Position numbers and translations under genes: made by a program
DNA from: Pardosa pseudoannulata
Taxonomy: Eukaryota; Arthropoda; Arachnida; Araneae; Lycosidae
Assembly: GCA_032207245.1 (NCBI GenBank)
Contig: CM063500.1
Coordinates: 63,945,930 to 64,009,929 of the forward strand
DNA length: 64,000 nucleotides
Reading direction: 5' to 3'
Part shown: positions 48,371 to 60,906 of the stretch, in pieces
How positions within the stretch are numbered: position 1 is the first letter of the stretch
Layout: every line of letters starts with the position of its first letter
The notes under the pieces: generated by a model
Told to the model about the DNA's origin: nothing
What the model saw: the letters and a program-made list of their open reading frames with translations, nothing else
Databases searched by the model: none

Positions 48371-48547
48371 CTACAACATGAATGAAAATAGTTAATACAA
48401 TTGTACAATACCACCAAGAGGATAATACATATTATTTGTAATATACAACAGATGCATATTAATAATATTCTAAGTATATAAATATTGTTAAATCAACTTT
48501 ACAACATTTATATATTTACCATAATATAAAGTGACAACAAGTACTTA

Positions 48548-48722
48548 GAGGGTTGGTCAGTTGGTTTGGAGTGCTATGGTCTACCTTAGAAGTTCATAAG
48601 GATTACTGAAAATGAAACTTACAGTTTCTAGCCAATTCCTAATGACTTGAACATCTAAGTTTTACAATGGGCATCAAATTCCCGAACTCTGGTGTTGAAG
48701 GGTAGAGTGCTACCCATTGTAC
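48548..48722 (-). repeat. SINE copy, diverged
   Basis: It runs from GTTGGTTTGGAGTGCTATGG through CAATTCCTAATGACTTGAAC and AAATTCCCGAACTCTGGTG to a changed A-box region. Confidence 0.7.
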
Positions 48723-49763
48723 ATTAACTGTGCTTTTTCACAAACCTTTAGAGAAATTTTGAATTAAAATGCATGAACTGTATTAAAATACCCCTACAAA
48801 ACTTTGGAAAATGGATTTTTACAGATGTTTGAAGCATTCTGAATATTTAGATGATTTTGTCTCTATCAATAAAAACAAGATTATCAGTACAACCTACTAT
48901 AACCTCTCATACACACAAAAAAAGAAAAGAGATCATAATTCAAAATTTGGAAGGATAAGACTTTAATGGTTTGTTATTATTTTATGAAAGCACTGCAACA
49001 TAGCTAGCAAGGTGTTGGGGAAGAATATTAGTGCAATAGTACAGGGCCTGTAAATCTATTTTTCAAAATTTTTTGCTCTTTAGAAATTTGTATCTCATTA
49101 TAAATTAAAAAAAAAAAACAAGTTTATTGTATACCTTATGCTCCCCCTCCCAATCTTCTTATGAATGAAATGTCTCTATGCCTGCCCCTTTCAAACACTC
49201 CCTAACATGTGGCATTGTTCTATTATTACACTAACTCATGACACTTGCTCGTCCTTGAAAGAAGAAAAAAACTGGGTAATTTTTTTTATTCTGCTGTATA
49301 TACTTAATACTGGAAGGGATTAATGATCAAGGCTTTAAAGCGAGTTTTTGCCAAAAATTAGGAGTGAAAAATTTAAAAATAGGAAAAAATTCCTCTCAAA
49401 ACAATAATATAAAAAATAGGAATATGGAAAATTTATTTCGAGACAATATAAATTTAAAAAGGTTAATACTCATAATAAAAAGAAAGCACCTGTATCAGTA
49501 CACTTGTTAATATACATAACATGCATACTCTCTGCTTTATATATATTAATAACAGGGATTAATTATTCCATTCTTTTGAGTTTTTTATTAGATGATTACT
49601 TGGTTTTCATTAACTATTATTGAGTTAAAATCAAACCCAGATTTTTGACATTATAAAGAAAGTGAAGTCGATTTAAAGGTTATATAATGCACAATTTTTC
49701 CTTGCATTACATTTCCCTTTTGAAAAAACAGGGAAAAAATTTTTTTTTAAACCAGTGAAAATT

Positions 49764-49931
49764 TGTTTTGGTTTGGAGCAGTGGGTCTACTTTTTTGCAA
49801 AACAAGGGTTGATGAGACCGGGACCTACTGGTTAAAGCCGATTACAAATGACTACAAACATCCATGCCATAGTGGGATTTGAACCCACAAACTCTGGTTC
49901 CAAAGATCAGTACCTTAACCATTAGGCCATT
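49764..49931 (-). repeat. SINE copy, near full length
   Basis: The minus strand shows TGGCCTAATGGTTAAGGTAC (A box), TGGGTTCAAATCCCACT (B box) and the CCAAACCAAAAC tail. Confidence 0.9.
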
Positions 49932-50469
49932 GATCAGCAAAGAACCGAGGCAGAAACAACGGGGAAGAAACTAATGCAAATCTTTCTATAACAATAGTAT
50001 CAGCACTCTAATCATTTGGCCATTGTTTGGCAAAAAACCAAGGGAGAAACAAAGGGGAAGAAATTAATGTGATCCTTTCTATGACAATAGTAATTGATAT
50101 GAAATATGGACAATAATATGCCCATTTTAATTTATTATTTATGCTAAAAAATTAATAAGCTCTTAACACTAATAATTCTTATAAACTTTGAAAAACTTTA
50201 TCAAATTAGACTATGATTCTGTCTGCATTTATAATTCTAAACCATACCCCTTTCTAAAAATATTTTTAAATATAAGTTATGATTCCATACTGCTTTTTAA
50301 CAATTTTACCTATTGTTCTGTTTCCTTGTTTAGTTTCTATTTGGAAAATTACCATCATTTGTTTACATCAAGAAAGATAATTATACAAGGACCAACAGTT
50401 AAAAGCCAACTCTGAATGGCTACAAGCATCCCAAGATATTCGATCCAAATGTACTCACCAGCAACAATA

Positions 50470-50622
50470 TTTGGTTTGGTTTGGTTTGGAGCGCTACGGT
50501 CTACTGTTTTGCACACGAGGGCTAATGAGACCGGGACCTACAGTTTAAAGCCAATTCCGAACGGCTACAAACATCCATGCCAGCAGCGGGATTCGAACCT
50601 GCGAACTCCGGTTCCGAAGAGA
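50470..50622 (-). repeat. SINE copy, head truncated
   Basis: The tail is TTTGGTTTGGTTTGG on the plus strand, followed by AGCGCTACGGTCTACTG and GAGACCGGGACCTAC. The copy stops after CGGTTCCGAAGAG, so it lacks the A box. The plus-strand frame of 73 codons over it is an artefact of the repeat. Confidence 0.9.
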
Positions 50623-51377
50623 AACAACAATATTTGAACACACTGCATGAAACTGAAAGGCCGCTTCCTACATTTGAAACTCATCCGGTTAGTTAGGCTG
50701 AGAGTTATAATAAATAATTAAGTACAATAAAATAGAACTATTTTAATTTTTTCTCAACACTAAATATTTTTTTAATTCATTAAAAATTATTCACAAGACA
50801 AATTTAATTTTAAGTAAACCAAATCAGAACCTTACAGCTTTTTGTAATGGGTGAAAATATCTCTACAAATTTTACTGTAATAAAAAGGTCTGTGCAGGAG
50901 ATTTTCTTAATATGACACATCTCCAAAATGCTGCCCCTTTTACTGCCCTTCTATAGCACAGGATGGCTCTGGGGCAAAAGAACATTATGAAAATGAACCA
51001 AGCTATTAAATCTACTTACAACAAATATTTGAACCCATTTTCGGAAAGATGTTTTCAATAGGATATGCAAAGTCACAAGACTAGCAATGCACGTGTGACG
51101 GTTATGGGTGTATCTTACGAATGGGAAATATTCGATTAAAACCCAGAATTTTGAAAAATGAAACAAGAACTCTATTACATCACATCTGATACAAGATACA
51201 TAAAGCTGTCTAATATACTTTAATTTGCAGTCTATTTTATCTCCTACAAACATTTCAAGGACCAAAGAAGAAAAGGAATTAAAAAGTCCAATATGAAGGA
51301 AAAATATGAAAATATGAAAAAATATATATTAAATGTCATACATAACATACAAAGTACATTATTCTCATACCTCATTT

Positions 51378-51432
51378 AAGTTTTGGTTTGTTTTCATTTG
51401 ATTTGGATCATTATGGTCTACTGTTTTGATAT
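51378..51432 (-). repeat. SINE tail fragment
   Basis: Only the tail and first bases (TTTGGATCATTATGGTCTAC, TGTTTTGATATACAAG) remain. Confidence 0.6.
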
Positions 51433-53077
51433 ACAAGTCATTTAAGTTTTAGAATATTACATTCTGCACCTAGCAGTAATAAAAATGCAGTCAGGCCAAC
51501 ATTGAAGAGAAAGGCAGAAGTCTAATTGAAACTTCATTCCAGAGTGGCCACAATGCACATCTATCCTACTGAACAACAGACAAAGAAAAGCCACAGAGTT
51601 CACTCTGATCGAACAGAGGTGCACCCAAGAGCAATGAGAGAAAGATTTTTCCCACGATAAAAAACAACTTACTAAGCGAATTAAATGCAATATCAGCAAA
51701 ACACGAAACCATTTGCCGCCGACAGCTGGGAAACGTGCTGAATAGACAGAAAGTTTACATTTTTAGGATAGACATCTTTATGAAGAATTTTAAGTGGAAA
51801 ACACTCCTTTGATTAAACTATTTAGAGGCTGGGAAAAAGATTTAAATGAATTAGAATGGGAGAGAGGAGGTTTTTAAGGAAATATTACAGTTAAATAATT
51901 TTGATATATTACATATATATATATAATTTGGTTGAGACGTTATTAAAAAAAACAAAGTATGCTAAACATATATATGCAGTTAAAACTGTCTATTTCAATT
52001 ATTATTATTATTTTTAATTTCCTTGCACTCCTGAATATATTCACTTGGTTTTTTCCTTATTTATGTTCAATAATTTTCCTTAACAACTTCTATATCTAAA
52101 AATCTAACTTTGTAATGAATTTTAATTCTATTCTGTCTAGTCAGCGACATATTGAAAGGCAGATGTGCGGATTGGAATTCACCCATAAAGATTGCTGTTA
52201 AGATATTTTATATACGTAAAGATTGCTGTATTAATTTTGAAAAGTGTGTTGAAGGTGGGGGGGGGAGGAATCTATTCCAATTCCCTAAATTGTAGTCAAG
52301 AACATAGGGTGCTGCTTTTCAGTATCAAAATCCATAATGTCAAAGCTCACAGCAAACATGGATAATTATGGACATTCAAAATTAACATTAAGCTGTAAGT
52401 CTTGGACCATTACAGAGCAAAAAAATTAACTCAATTATTGCAAACAAATCAATTACTATAAGATCTGATGAATTTAGTCTCTGCTCTTAATGAATCAAAT
52501 ATAAACATTTTTGAAAAGCATAAAAGAAATATTTGAAAAAAATGCAAAGTTAGGAAAAGGATAAGTATTTACCCATCAGCCTGTTTTAGTTTCTACTCAA
52601 TTTTATTTTACATAAATTGATAGACAGTCAATTCAACACTAAAAGATATTTAATAAATATGTGATTACTATTCTTACTATTCTATGAATTAATAATGTAA
52701 GCAAAAGTTTAATTTACAAGAATTTTCAACATATTTCAGCAAATAAGCTGAGAAATGTAAGTGCTAACCTTTTGAGACATAGAATTTTAGAAAATAAGCA
52801 GAAATGTTATTTCTTTTAAAATTCTTATTATAACCTGTACTGATATAAAAAAAAGTTGCTAAGTCAAGCAAACTCATTTATAAGATTTGTAGATTGATGT
52901 TATTAACAACTTTATGTAAATGAGACTAAAAAGAAATAAATGAGTATATAGCATTTTATAAAAGTTTAAAAAAAAAAAAATCCACCAAGCATATTTGCGC
53001 TTTATAAATACAAGATGTTTTTAATGCTGCTATGCCTCAAAAAGTTAAAGGTGTTTATGAAAGTGTTAAAGTTTTAC

Positions 53078-53188
53078 CTGATACTCTAGCAAGAACAGGA
53101 ATTTTGCTACTCATAATGATTGGTCTTGTTTTGACATTTTCTGATTGATATTTTCTTTCCTCAGGAGATGTTTGGAGTAGCACAGTTG
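53078..53188 (-). CDS. TOGARAM1: TOGARAM1-like gene, exon 3
   Basis: The minus-strand acceptor AATATAG and donor GTAAAAC bound 111 bases that read STVLLQTSPEERKYQSENVK and then TRPIIMSSKIPVLARVS. It enters in phase 1 from exon 2 and leaves in phase 1. The peptide has linker composition. The phrase PIIMSSKIPVLAR is typical of basic Ser/Pro-rich microtubule-protein linkers, but no specific domain is claimed. Confidence 0.8.
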
Positions 53189-53803
53189 CTATATTAAAAT
53201 GCAAAGTTTTAAATTTTTAAGGAAATAAAAAAGAGAAAATGTTTTATAATAACCTTCAATGTTGTGAAGGGAATATAAGTTGATATACATACACATGAAA
53301 AACTAAAGAAAGAATCAAAAGCAAGACTACATTACACACACTAGCACAAGTATATTTAAACCTTACATATTTAATTTGTAATACTTAAAAGTTTGATAAT
53401 ACACTTGAATATCATATACTAAAAATGAGAAGCCAGATTGACTTCCAATAAGCATTCTATTGTTAAAACTTGAGACTATGGAAATCAAATGAAAAGTTTA
53501 TCAACAGTGATACATATTAACAAAACAATAAATCTGTAATCGTCTCAACAACATCATCAGAGAAACTACCATATATTTCTGAATATAAGCCCATCCATAT
53601 ATAAGACAAGAGTGCAATTTTCTTTCAAAAATTTACCCAAAGTTCAAAACCTGTATATAAGCCAAAATGAAAAAACAGATTTAGATTTAGGGTGGGGTGG
53701 TCCATGAGAGCACCAGCACTGTGACCCAAGGCCTATTGTACTGAAAACCCCCCCATTTACTGGAACAAAGGAGTCCCAGCATAATGTTAAGAAATATTAA
53801 CAA

Positions 53804-54330
53804 TTAGGTCTCAGAGAGACCAATAGCTGAGATAAATCTAAGCAGCAATTTAACTGGGAAGTTGATCAGCTCCCATGGCTCGATGAAGTGATATCCAAGA
53901 AATTCAAATCTCTTGGCACAGTAGTAGTCGCATTCACACAAAATGTGTGAGGAACTCTCCTCCGCCATATGGCACCCCCTACATACCGGGCTGTCCACGA
54001 TGCCAATAATGTTAAGGTGCCTCTTGAGACAACAGTGAGCCATCAAGAGACCAATGGCCACCCTTAGCTCATTCCTATTGAGCTTAAGTAGATCGTTAGC
54101 CCTCATGCAAGGATAACCATGGTTAAGCTCCTTGGCCTGCCTTTGATTATTAGAATCAAGCCAAGCCCTATAAGTCTTCCCCATTAGAAGGTCCTTAACA
54201 GTCTTTCTCACTACATTATAAGGAAAACCAAGTATCGGTTCTGGCCCTATAAAGGGCAACTCAGAACCATACTTTGCGAGATTATCGGCAATTTTTGATA
54301 TAATCGGTATAATTTTTGGATACATATCAA
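53804..54330 (-). pseudogene. Non-LTR retrotransposon ORF2 C-terminus
   Basis: A 173-codon frame starts near the end of an RNase H domain (ADNLAKYGS, then PFIGPEP). It continues with RQAKELNHG and LLKLNRNELRVAIGLLMAHC. A Cys/His motif, CRGCHMAEESSSHILCECDYY, and the closing FLGYHFIEPWELINF follow. This order is typical of LINEs that carry RNase H, such as the I or Jockey groups. The reverse transcriptase and endonuclease are absent, so this is a 5'-truncated copy, as usual for LINEs. It lies in the intron between exons 3 and 2. Confidence 0.82.
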
Positions 54331-54545
54331 TAATTCAGTAATATACTCTATCCATCTAGTTTGTACTTTTGAGTTATGTCCTCACATATGCAAACATAAC
54401 CAAATTTCATCAAAACCCTAGAGCAATTTGTCGCAACGTCATGAACTACTATAATGCCATTGCCATTCATTTTCCTGTGTACAGCCAATAGACATTCAGT
54501 TACATTTGAAACTAAAGCCAGAATTGTCATAAATTGAGATTTGCC
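54331..54545 (-). repeat. Interspersed repeat fragment, unclassified
   Basis: The plus-strand phrase ACCAAATTTCATCAAAACCC, followed by TAGAGCAATTTGTCGCAACG, resembles the retroelement tail motif at 5985-6150. It adjoins the LINE remnant but is not obviously part of it. Confidence 0.35.
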
Positions 54546-54980
54546 CTGTTGTGTGAAATCACCTTATTGTACATTTAAGCTATAATATTCATATACATAC
54601 AGACTGACAAACTATAATTTCAAAAATTACTGCTTCATACTTCAGGTGTCTATATAACTTTATATTCATAAAATTTTTTAGAGCTATTTTTATAAGACAT
54701 TTACTCTCTATATTTTGTACTTAAAAATTCAAAAAGGAAATTATTGGTTAAAACACAAAAGATAAAATTTGTTTGAAAGAAAAATAAAGATTTAATTATA
54801 GTAGCTTTTAAAACACATTGGATATAAAAATAAAAGTTATTAATCAAGGACATAAAATGATAGCTATGCTTTGTAAAGTAAATCGAGTTTGAATCACATT
54901 GAACAGTATAGTTTATGTATTTTTGATACATAGTTAAGTATTACATATACTGATTATAACTATTAGTTTTAAATACTTAC

Positions 54981-55080
54981 ATCTCTCTGGACCTGGAACT
55001 ATAACTGGCTTAACTTTGTCTTCTTTCACATCATCATTTATCTTAGGAAGATGCTGTTCACATTCCTCATTATCTAATAC
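54981..55080 (-). CDS. TOGARAM1: TOGARAM1-like gene, exon 2
   Basis: The minus-strand acceptor CTATTTTCAG and donor GTAAGT bound 100 bases. They read VLDNEECEQHLPKINDDVKE and then DKVKPVIVPGPER, in phase 0 from exon 1 and leaving in phase 1. The open frame, the good splice sites and the phase agreement on both sides support a real exon. The sequence is acidic linker. Confidence 0.85.
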
Positions 55081-56035
55081 CTGAAAATAGGAATACATAA
55101 AATAGATATATTGATAAGTATATATGACTTATAAATAATGCAATTTGAAAGTCCCTTTTCTCTAATTAGGAGATAAAATTTATTCATAATCTAAAGATAG
55201 CACATGGAGGGATTTGAGTCACCAAATATGGAATTCACAAATGTACAACTGTTGAGGTGTAAAGCTAAATCCATACTCTTATAATCTATATTAGACTCAC
55301 CAAAATAAAATAATTTTCTACTTCTGCATGTGTTTTCATATAGTATCAACTCATGTTGCAGAATGCTTACTGAAAATGTAAATGGTTCAAATGATCTCTT
55401 TTGAATTTTACTGCCAAGTAATGTTTTTAAAGAAATTTTAATAGGGTGCTCAATGACTCCCACAATTTCACATTAGAAGGAATATAGGAAATGCAACAAG
55501 TAATTTAATTCAGAAATATTTTTAATTTTTCACAGAAAATCTTTGCTGAAATTTAATTTGCTGTGTGGTATATGTATATTATTATTATTTCTAAAATACT
55601 TTTATGTAGCATTATTTCTGATAATAATTTACATAATGATTGACAATATCAACATCTATACTTAACCGAAACAAGCATTATAACTCATCTATCACCTTAC
55701 AAGTTACAATTAACTAAAAACAATTTCAAAGTTAAACATTTAATTCTAAATGATAAACAGCTTTTTATATCTACTTTACCAGTGACTTACATAAAAAAAA
55801 TATATATGAACTAGAAGCAGTCTGTCTATATTATGCCATTCAAAGCAGCTCTTGGTCACAAACCACCTTGCTTCTGAATTTTGAGAAGTATTATTAACCG
55901 AACATGTGAAAATCTCAGAAAATTTGGTTTGGTTTGGATCGCTACAAACTACTTTTTGCAACACAAGGGCTAAAATCTCAGATGGAATCTGTAAAATCAT
56001 TAAAAGGTTAATTCAAACCAAATTTTGCTCTAGTG

Positions 56036-56577
56036 CAGACATGCTAACATTCAGGCACTTGTGTCCAGAGCAACAGCGTGGTTTGAAATTTTACATGCTA
56101 ATTACAGATTATACATAAGTACATATCTTATTGGTTTCTAAATTAAAATTAAATTTAAAATATTTACACAGTAGTAAATTGTAAAAGGTAAATTAAAATT
56201 TATGAATTTAAAAAATTATGAGTAATTTTTTTAGCTTTAAAAACTTATTTCTCAGAACAGAAATTTTTATAGCAACACTGGCCTTGATTCAAATATTTCC
56301 ATTTTTCTATCATTAGGGATTCTAGAGTTCGTCTACTCAAATTTGACCTAAATTCAGTTTGGTTTTTCCCCACAGTACTGAAAACTTTTAACATGCTGTG
56401 TGAAAAGAGAATATTCAGCATTATTTTTTGCAAAACTTTGTATTTAATTGCTGAATTGTGACCTTTTAGCTGTTAAAAATTTTATTTTTCGGAGCAATCT
56501 GAGGAGTTTCCAGAGTTACCAAATTTTCTCATTTCTTCGGAGCAACTCCGGATAATCTGGAGTAGTTGGCATGTCTG
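56036..56577 (-). mobile_element. Internally deleted hAT element, copy 2 (542 bp)
   Basis: The ends are CAGACATGCTAAC on the left and, inverted, CAGACATGCCAAC on the right. The hexamer CTAGTG lies directly outside both ends. Between them the minus strand has TGGAGCA-like subterminal repeats and then a peptide of the hAT dimerisation domain (KVFSTVGKNQTEFRSNLSRR, TLESLMIEKW). The catalytic centre is deleted. Copy 1 at 36766-37370 has the same join, so the deletion predates both insertions. Confidence 0.8.
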
Positions 56578-57553
56578 CTAGTGGATCACTGAAATAGCAA
56601 ACTCTTCCCTGAAATTTTTGGATATGGAAAAGTTGATCAATAACCCATATTTGTATCTTTAGATGATATTAATTAAAGCCTTGAGCTACTAAAACTGACT
56701 GTTTGAACTGGAGAAATTGTAACTAATGCTATACGTGTTTTACTGAGACTGAAAGACCACAGAATCAGTTCACATAATATGCTTTGACATCAGAGTCAAC
56801 ACTGGTTGCTCCAACAGAGCCTGTGCTTTACTAGAAAGAAAACTTGAAAGAGAACTTCTCTGGTTAGCTTTTCTCCATGGCGAGTAAAAATAACATACAT
56901 TTAATTTTTGGAGAATTTCAGACTGTCTATTAGTCTTACAAATTTATACTAACTTATCTAGATTACTGCTGCAGCACTCAATTCTTTGAATCCCGGTGCT
57001 AAATCATGCGACCCATAATATTTTTACTTAAAAGTCAGTGAAAGTAATTTGAACTCTGATAGCCTTATCTGAATGTAACACTTTATCAAAAATTTAAATA
57101 ATATAAACCTTTTGGTATTATTGATTGCTTCCAACTTATGTAGAATTGCATTTATTAAAAGATTAGCTGATCCACTACATATATAGTACTACTATTTTGG
57201 CACTACTTTAATAAAAGTAAAAAACAATGTGCATTTATTTTTCAATTTTAATGTTTATAATTTTGTTTCATTTAAAAATTTTTGAAAATTTAATTTATTT
57301 TTAGACATTATATACCATATATTTCTGTGTATAAGCAGGGAATTTTCTGGGCTTTTTAAAGACCCAAAGTGTGTGTGTGTGTGTGGGAAGTCGACTTATA
57401 TACAGATCCATGGAACAGATGTAATACATGTGTTCATTGGTGACATTTTTTGCCATTTGGCAACAAACAGTTACTACATCAGCAAAATTTAACAAAATGG
57501 TAAAAAAAAAAATGCATAACAGCAAAAAGTAAATAAAGCTTATAAAAATTTTG

Positions 57554-57720
57554 GTTTGGTTTGGATTGGAGCGCTACGATCTGCTGTTTTGCCCACGAGG
57601 GCTGATGAGACTGGGACCTACCGCTTAAAGCCGATTCTGAATAGCTACAAATATCCATGCCCACAGTAGGATTCGAACGTGCGAACTCCAATACTGAAGA
57701 GCAGTGCTCTACCATTCGGC
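57554..57720 (-). repeat. SINE copy with clear target duplication
   Basis: TATAAAAATTTTG at 57541-57553 and TATGAAAATTTTG at 57721-57733 form a 13-bp target duplication with one change around a minus-strand SINE. Internal landmarks are AGCGCTACGATCTGCTG, AAAGCCGATTCTGAATAGC and a B-box complement GGATTCGAACG. Such duplications show LINE-driven insertion. Confidence 0.93.
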
Positions 57721-58376
57721 TATGAAAATTTTGAAATGAAAAAACATAAAAATTGGAAAAAGAATTAAATGACTTTTATCTGTGTTATAACTGCTCTAAA
57801 ACAACAGTACTATAACAGTAGCAGACAGGCTTATCTTCTCATTAACACAACTCCACATAACCCGGCAGCAATCGATAAACTGCCAAACACTACATTTTCT
57901 ATATTTTTCAAAAGAAGAGCTTATGTTGCTTAAATTTAAGAAAAAGTTACCTTTATATAAGGTTACCAGAATTGAAACCTGTCGTTAGCATCTAAGTAAA
58001 AATACCATTCGTCGCATAGTCTAGTGCCACTATTACCAAACCGAGTTCTGTGGCAGTATGCTAGATAAGTTAGTATAAATTGTGAAATGAACTAAGGTCC
58101 ATAAAGTTATTTTCCTTGCCACTTTTGAAACATGCTAAGATATGCCCTTGTATTTACCTTGAGGCACCACCGATTCTCTACCTCTGTGATATTTAAATGC
58201 TGTGGTGATAAAGTTTTGAGAAAAAGATTTAATTCAAAGCAAATTGATTGGAAAATATTTCCCCTGCTTTGTGACATTTTAGATTTCTTGGTAACATATT
58301 TGAATATTCTAGAAATTGTTTTTTACACTTTGGCATATTTTAAAGTATGAAAGAAATTTTAATCATTTATATTCAC

Positions 58377-60215
58377 CTGATTATTGACAGGAGGCTCAGA
58401 TGGTTCAAAGGCAGTGTTACTAACCCAGTTATTATCTTTACGAAAGGTATTTCTTAATTCTTCAGCTTTCGCCTTACTTATGACTACATATTTTTGATTA
58501 CTTGATTCATCATTTTGATCATGACTAGGGGCAAGCAGTTCTTTGCTTCTGGACGGAGGTGTGGAGGAGCTAGATGAACCAGATGCTGCCATTATCCATT
58601 CAATATCCGCTCCCCATGATGATGCATTTCTATTTTGACAGCCAGCAGATGATGGCAATGTGATAGCAAAAGAAACAACACCATCTTCAGAACATCTTGG
58701 CAGAATTCGCCTAGCAAGGCGAGCCTGTACAGCAGAAAGTAACCCATCAGCATCACAATTAATTTCAACTGCATCAACAGCAGCCACTAAAGGCACAAGA
58801 CGAGTAGGTCCCATTGCTTGAGCAAGAGCAGCAAAGCACTCAAGAGCAGCAAGTCTTACACGGCGTTTTGTATCAGCAATCAATGGGGCTACAGCTTCAC
58901 AGAGAGGATGAAACTCAAAATTATAGCTAGGAAAAGTTAACACAGCAGCAGTAACTCTGTTAATGATCTCCTCTCTCAAACGAAGATTTCGACTGTCTTT
59001 ATATTGTAAAAGATTCCCCAAAACCTCAGTTGGACGGATGTGATGCATAAGCTTATGAATAACCCTTATTGCATGTTCTCTTACTACTAGTTTAGGATCA
59101 CCTAATCTTTTTAACACTGAAGTCACAAAAGTTTTCAAAAACCGTCGAATCTGATTCTTGAATTTATCTATAAGTAAATCATAAACACTTAATGTTTGAA
59201 TAACAATCTTAAAATTAGAATCTTCTAACAGTCTTGAAAGAAATATCATAAATTCATCCATATCAGACACTTTTTCACAAAAGTCTTGCATATCTCTAAT
59301 TATGATTTTCATGTGTTCTAGAGCTTCGACACGAATTTTCCAGTCTTCACTTTTAATTTTCTCAGTTATATATGGTTGAAATATACCAAAATCATATTTT
59401 AGAAGTTTATTAGCACTACCATGAATGAGACCATTAAGGTTACTAAAACTAGAACGGCTACCAGAACTACTGCTCATTCGAGAGTTCATAGTAAATTTGT
59501 TTAAAACTCTTTTATAAGTATTTGCTGCTTCTTCATCAAGTTTCTGTAGGTATAAATCAAAAGTTGAATTTCCTAAAAGTTCATTAATTTTCTGCATTGC
59601 TAAAAATATAGGATAGAAAAGGGATGCATCACCATCAACAAAATGCTTTGATAAACATTCAACAAGTGGAAACAAATTTTCATTTTCAAAGTCTGTAGTA
59701 AATAAAATACCTATACTCATAATACAGCCTTTCCGAATAATATATTCAGGATTTTCTAGACCATGAACAATAAATAACTTCTGAAAGTTCTGCAAATTAT
59801 TTGTAAATTTCATATACACATGGAGGACTTGCAAAGCTGCTCGTCTCACATTAACATTTTCATGACCTAGATTTAAAATGGTTTTAGGAATAATAAGCAA
59901 CATACAAGAGTCTATTTCCTCACTACCACTGGGTATGATGGCAGATATTAGAAGCAAACACTGATAGCGAACTTCCCATCTGCTGTCATCAAGCACATGA
60001 TATAAAACATCAAACACATCATTTCGTGAGATATTATGAAATGGCAAATTTCCATTTCCAGTCCTCAAAAGTTTTCTCATAACAATTAACACTTCAACAC
60101 GTTTAGCTGCATTATAGTCTAAAATATTTTGGAACATTAAACTGGTATCCATTTTCAAGAGATCAGAATCAAGGTGTCCACAGTGGACTGAATCCAATAA
60201 TGATTGCCTCACCAT
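58377..60215 (-). CDS. TOGARAM1: TOGARAM1/crescerin-like protein, first coding exon (613 codons)
   Basis: This encodes the N-terminal part of a TOG-array protein. In animals TOGARAM1 (crescerin) binds tubulin and acts in the microtubules of primary cilia. Two HEAT-like TOG domains are visible at about residues 25-235 and 275-495, with repeated helix patterns such as DSRWEVRYQCLLLISAI, NVNVRRAALQVLHVYMK, DPKLVVREHAIRVIHKLM and KRRVRLAALECFAALAQAMG. After TOG2 comes the signature SAVQARLARRILPR (about 494-507) and PSSAG...GADIEW (521-540), which fits the vertebrate protein closely in my memory. A Ser-rich linker (541-575) follows. The exon ends at CAG|GTGAAT in phase 0. The ATG at 60213-60215 is the first in frame, and no upstream coding exon is needed. 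The C-terminal TOG3-TOG4 pair is not found in the window, so the gene probably runs far to the left. Confidence 0.92.
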
Positions 60216-60906
60216 CAGTTTTTATAAAAATAAATAACCTTAAAGTTAGTTGTAAAGAAAAATACAAAGTTATAATTGTGTCTGAAAGCATAAACTTGAA
60301 TTTTAAAATTGAAACTGATGTAAATACTCTCCACGATTTAAAAGGCTTCCCTTCAGATGCAAAAGATATTAATGTCAGTTGGAAAGTACTTATGTTTCAG
60401 AATTAGTTTAAAAATACTGTTTATTGAATAACACAGATATTAAATTGAAGCCGTAGACGACATATCGATGATCTAAATTTTCATGACAGATTTTTTTTCT
60501 CTTCAAAATTGACATACACAATCCATAAAACAAAAATAAAACTAACTATTGATCGTGTTAACTGTGACTCCTATCATAAAATGAAAAAAGAGAAAATAAA
60601 TACATGTTTATAAATATATATACTTATTGCTACCTTTACTACTAATTAATATCAAAAATTATTTTGGATTTTTTTTTTAAATTTGATATGAATTTCTTGG
60701 ATGTTTTTCGTAATATTTTTGAATACTATGTGTTTTGCCTCAGACTTTCCGTCGCATAAGAGAAGTGAAAAGCTCTCCTTTTCGTCGGCTAGCCGTGTGA
60801 AATTTAGGACGGGTATTGCATATTGCGGGACTTTTAATATAGATACTCATACAGCAAATTTCTCTATGGTACATACTGTTTAAAAGTTTATACATATATT
60901 GGGACT
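60216..60906. promoter_or_regulatory. Divergent intergenic region between TOGARAM1 and WARS1
   Basis: The start codons of two genes on opposite strands are about 690 bp apart, so this region should hold both transcription starts. It includes an AT-rich half near TOGARAM1 and, at 60740-60840, a patch richer in CpG (TTCCGTCGCATAAGAGAAG, CGTCGGCTAGCCG) close to WARS1. A plus-strand frame at 60200-60406 lies in the TOGARAM1 5' region and has no known family. Promoter positions are inferred, not seen. Confidence 0.65.

Larger units (their letters stand above)
48371..53077. other. Intron with SINE copies
   Basis: The 4.7-kb intron between exons 4 and 3 contains several SINE copies, listed separately, and a G-run near 52250. 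No other gene was recognised. A plus-strand SINE fragment lies at about 52310-52420. Confidence 0.6.
55081..58376. other. Intron with hAT and SINE copies
   Basis: The 3.3-kb first intron contains an internally deleted hAT element, one well-dated SINE, one SINE tail fragment (about 55923-55975) and, near 57315, an element end of the form TACCATATATTTCTG with TATAAGC after it. A similar end lies at 53567 in the second intron. Confidence 0.6.

Noticed and set aside
58592..58777. 61-codon minus-strand frame inside the TOGARAM1 exon
   Set aside because: It is an alternative frame of the real exon with no family signal.
60200..60406. 68-codon plus-strand frame upstream of TOGARAM1
   Set aside because: The peptide looks fairly ordered, but it overlaps the TOGARAM1 start in antisense and matches nothing I know. 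Kept as intergenic.
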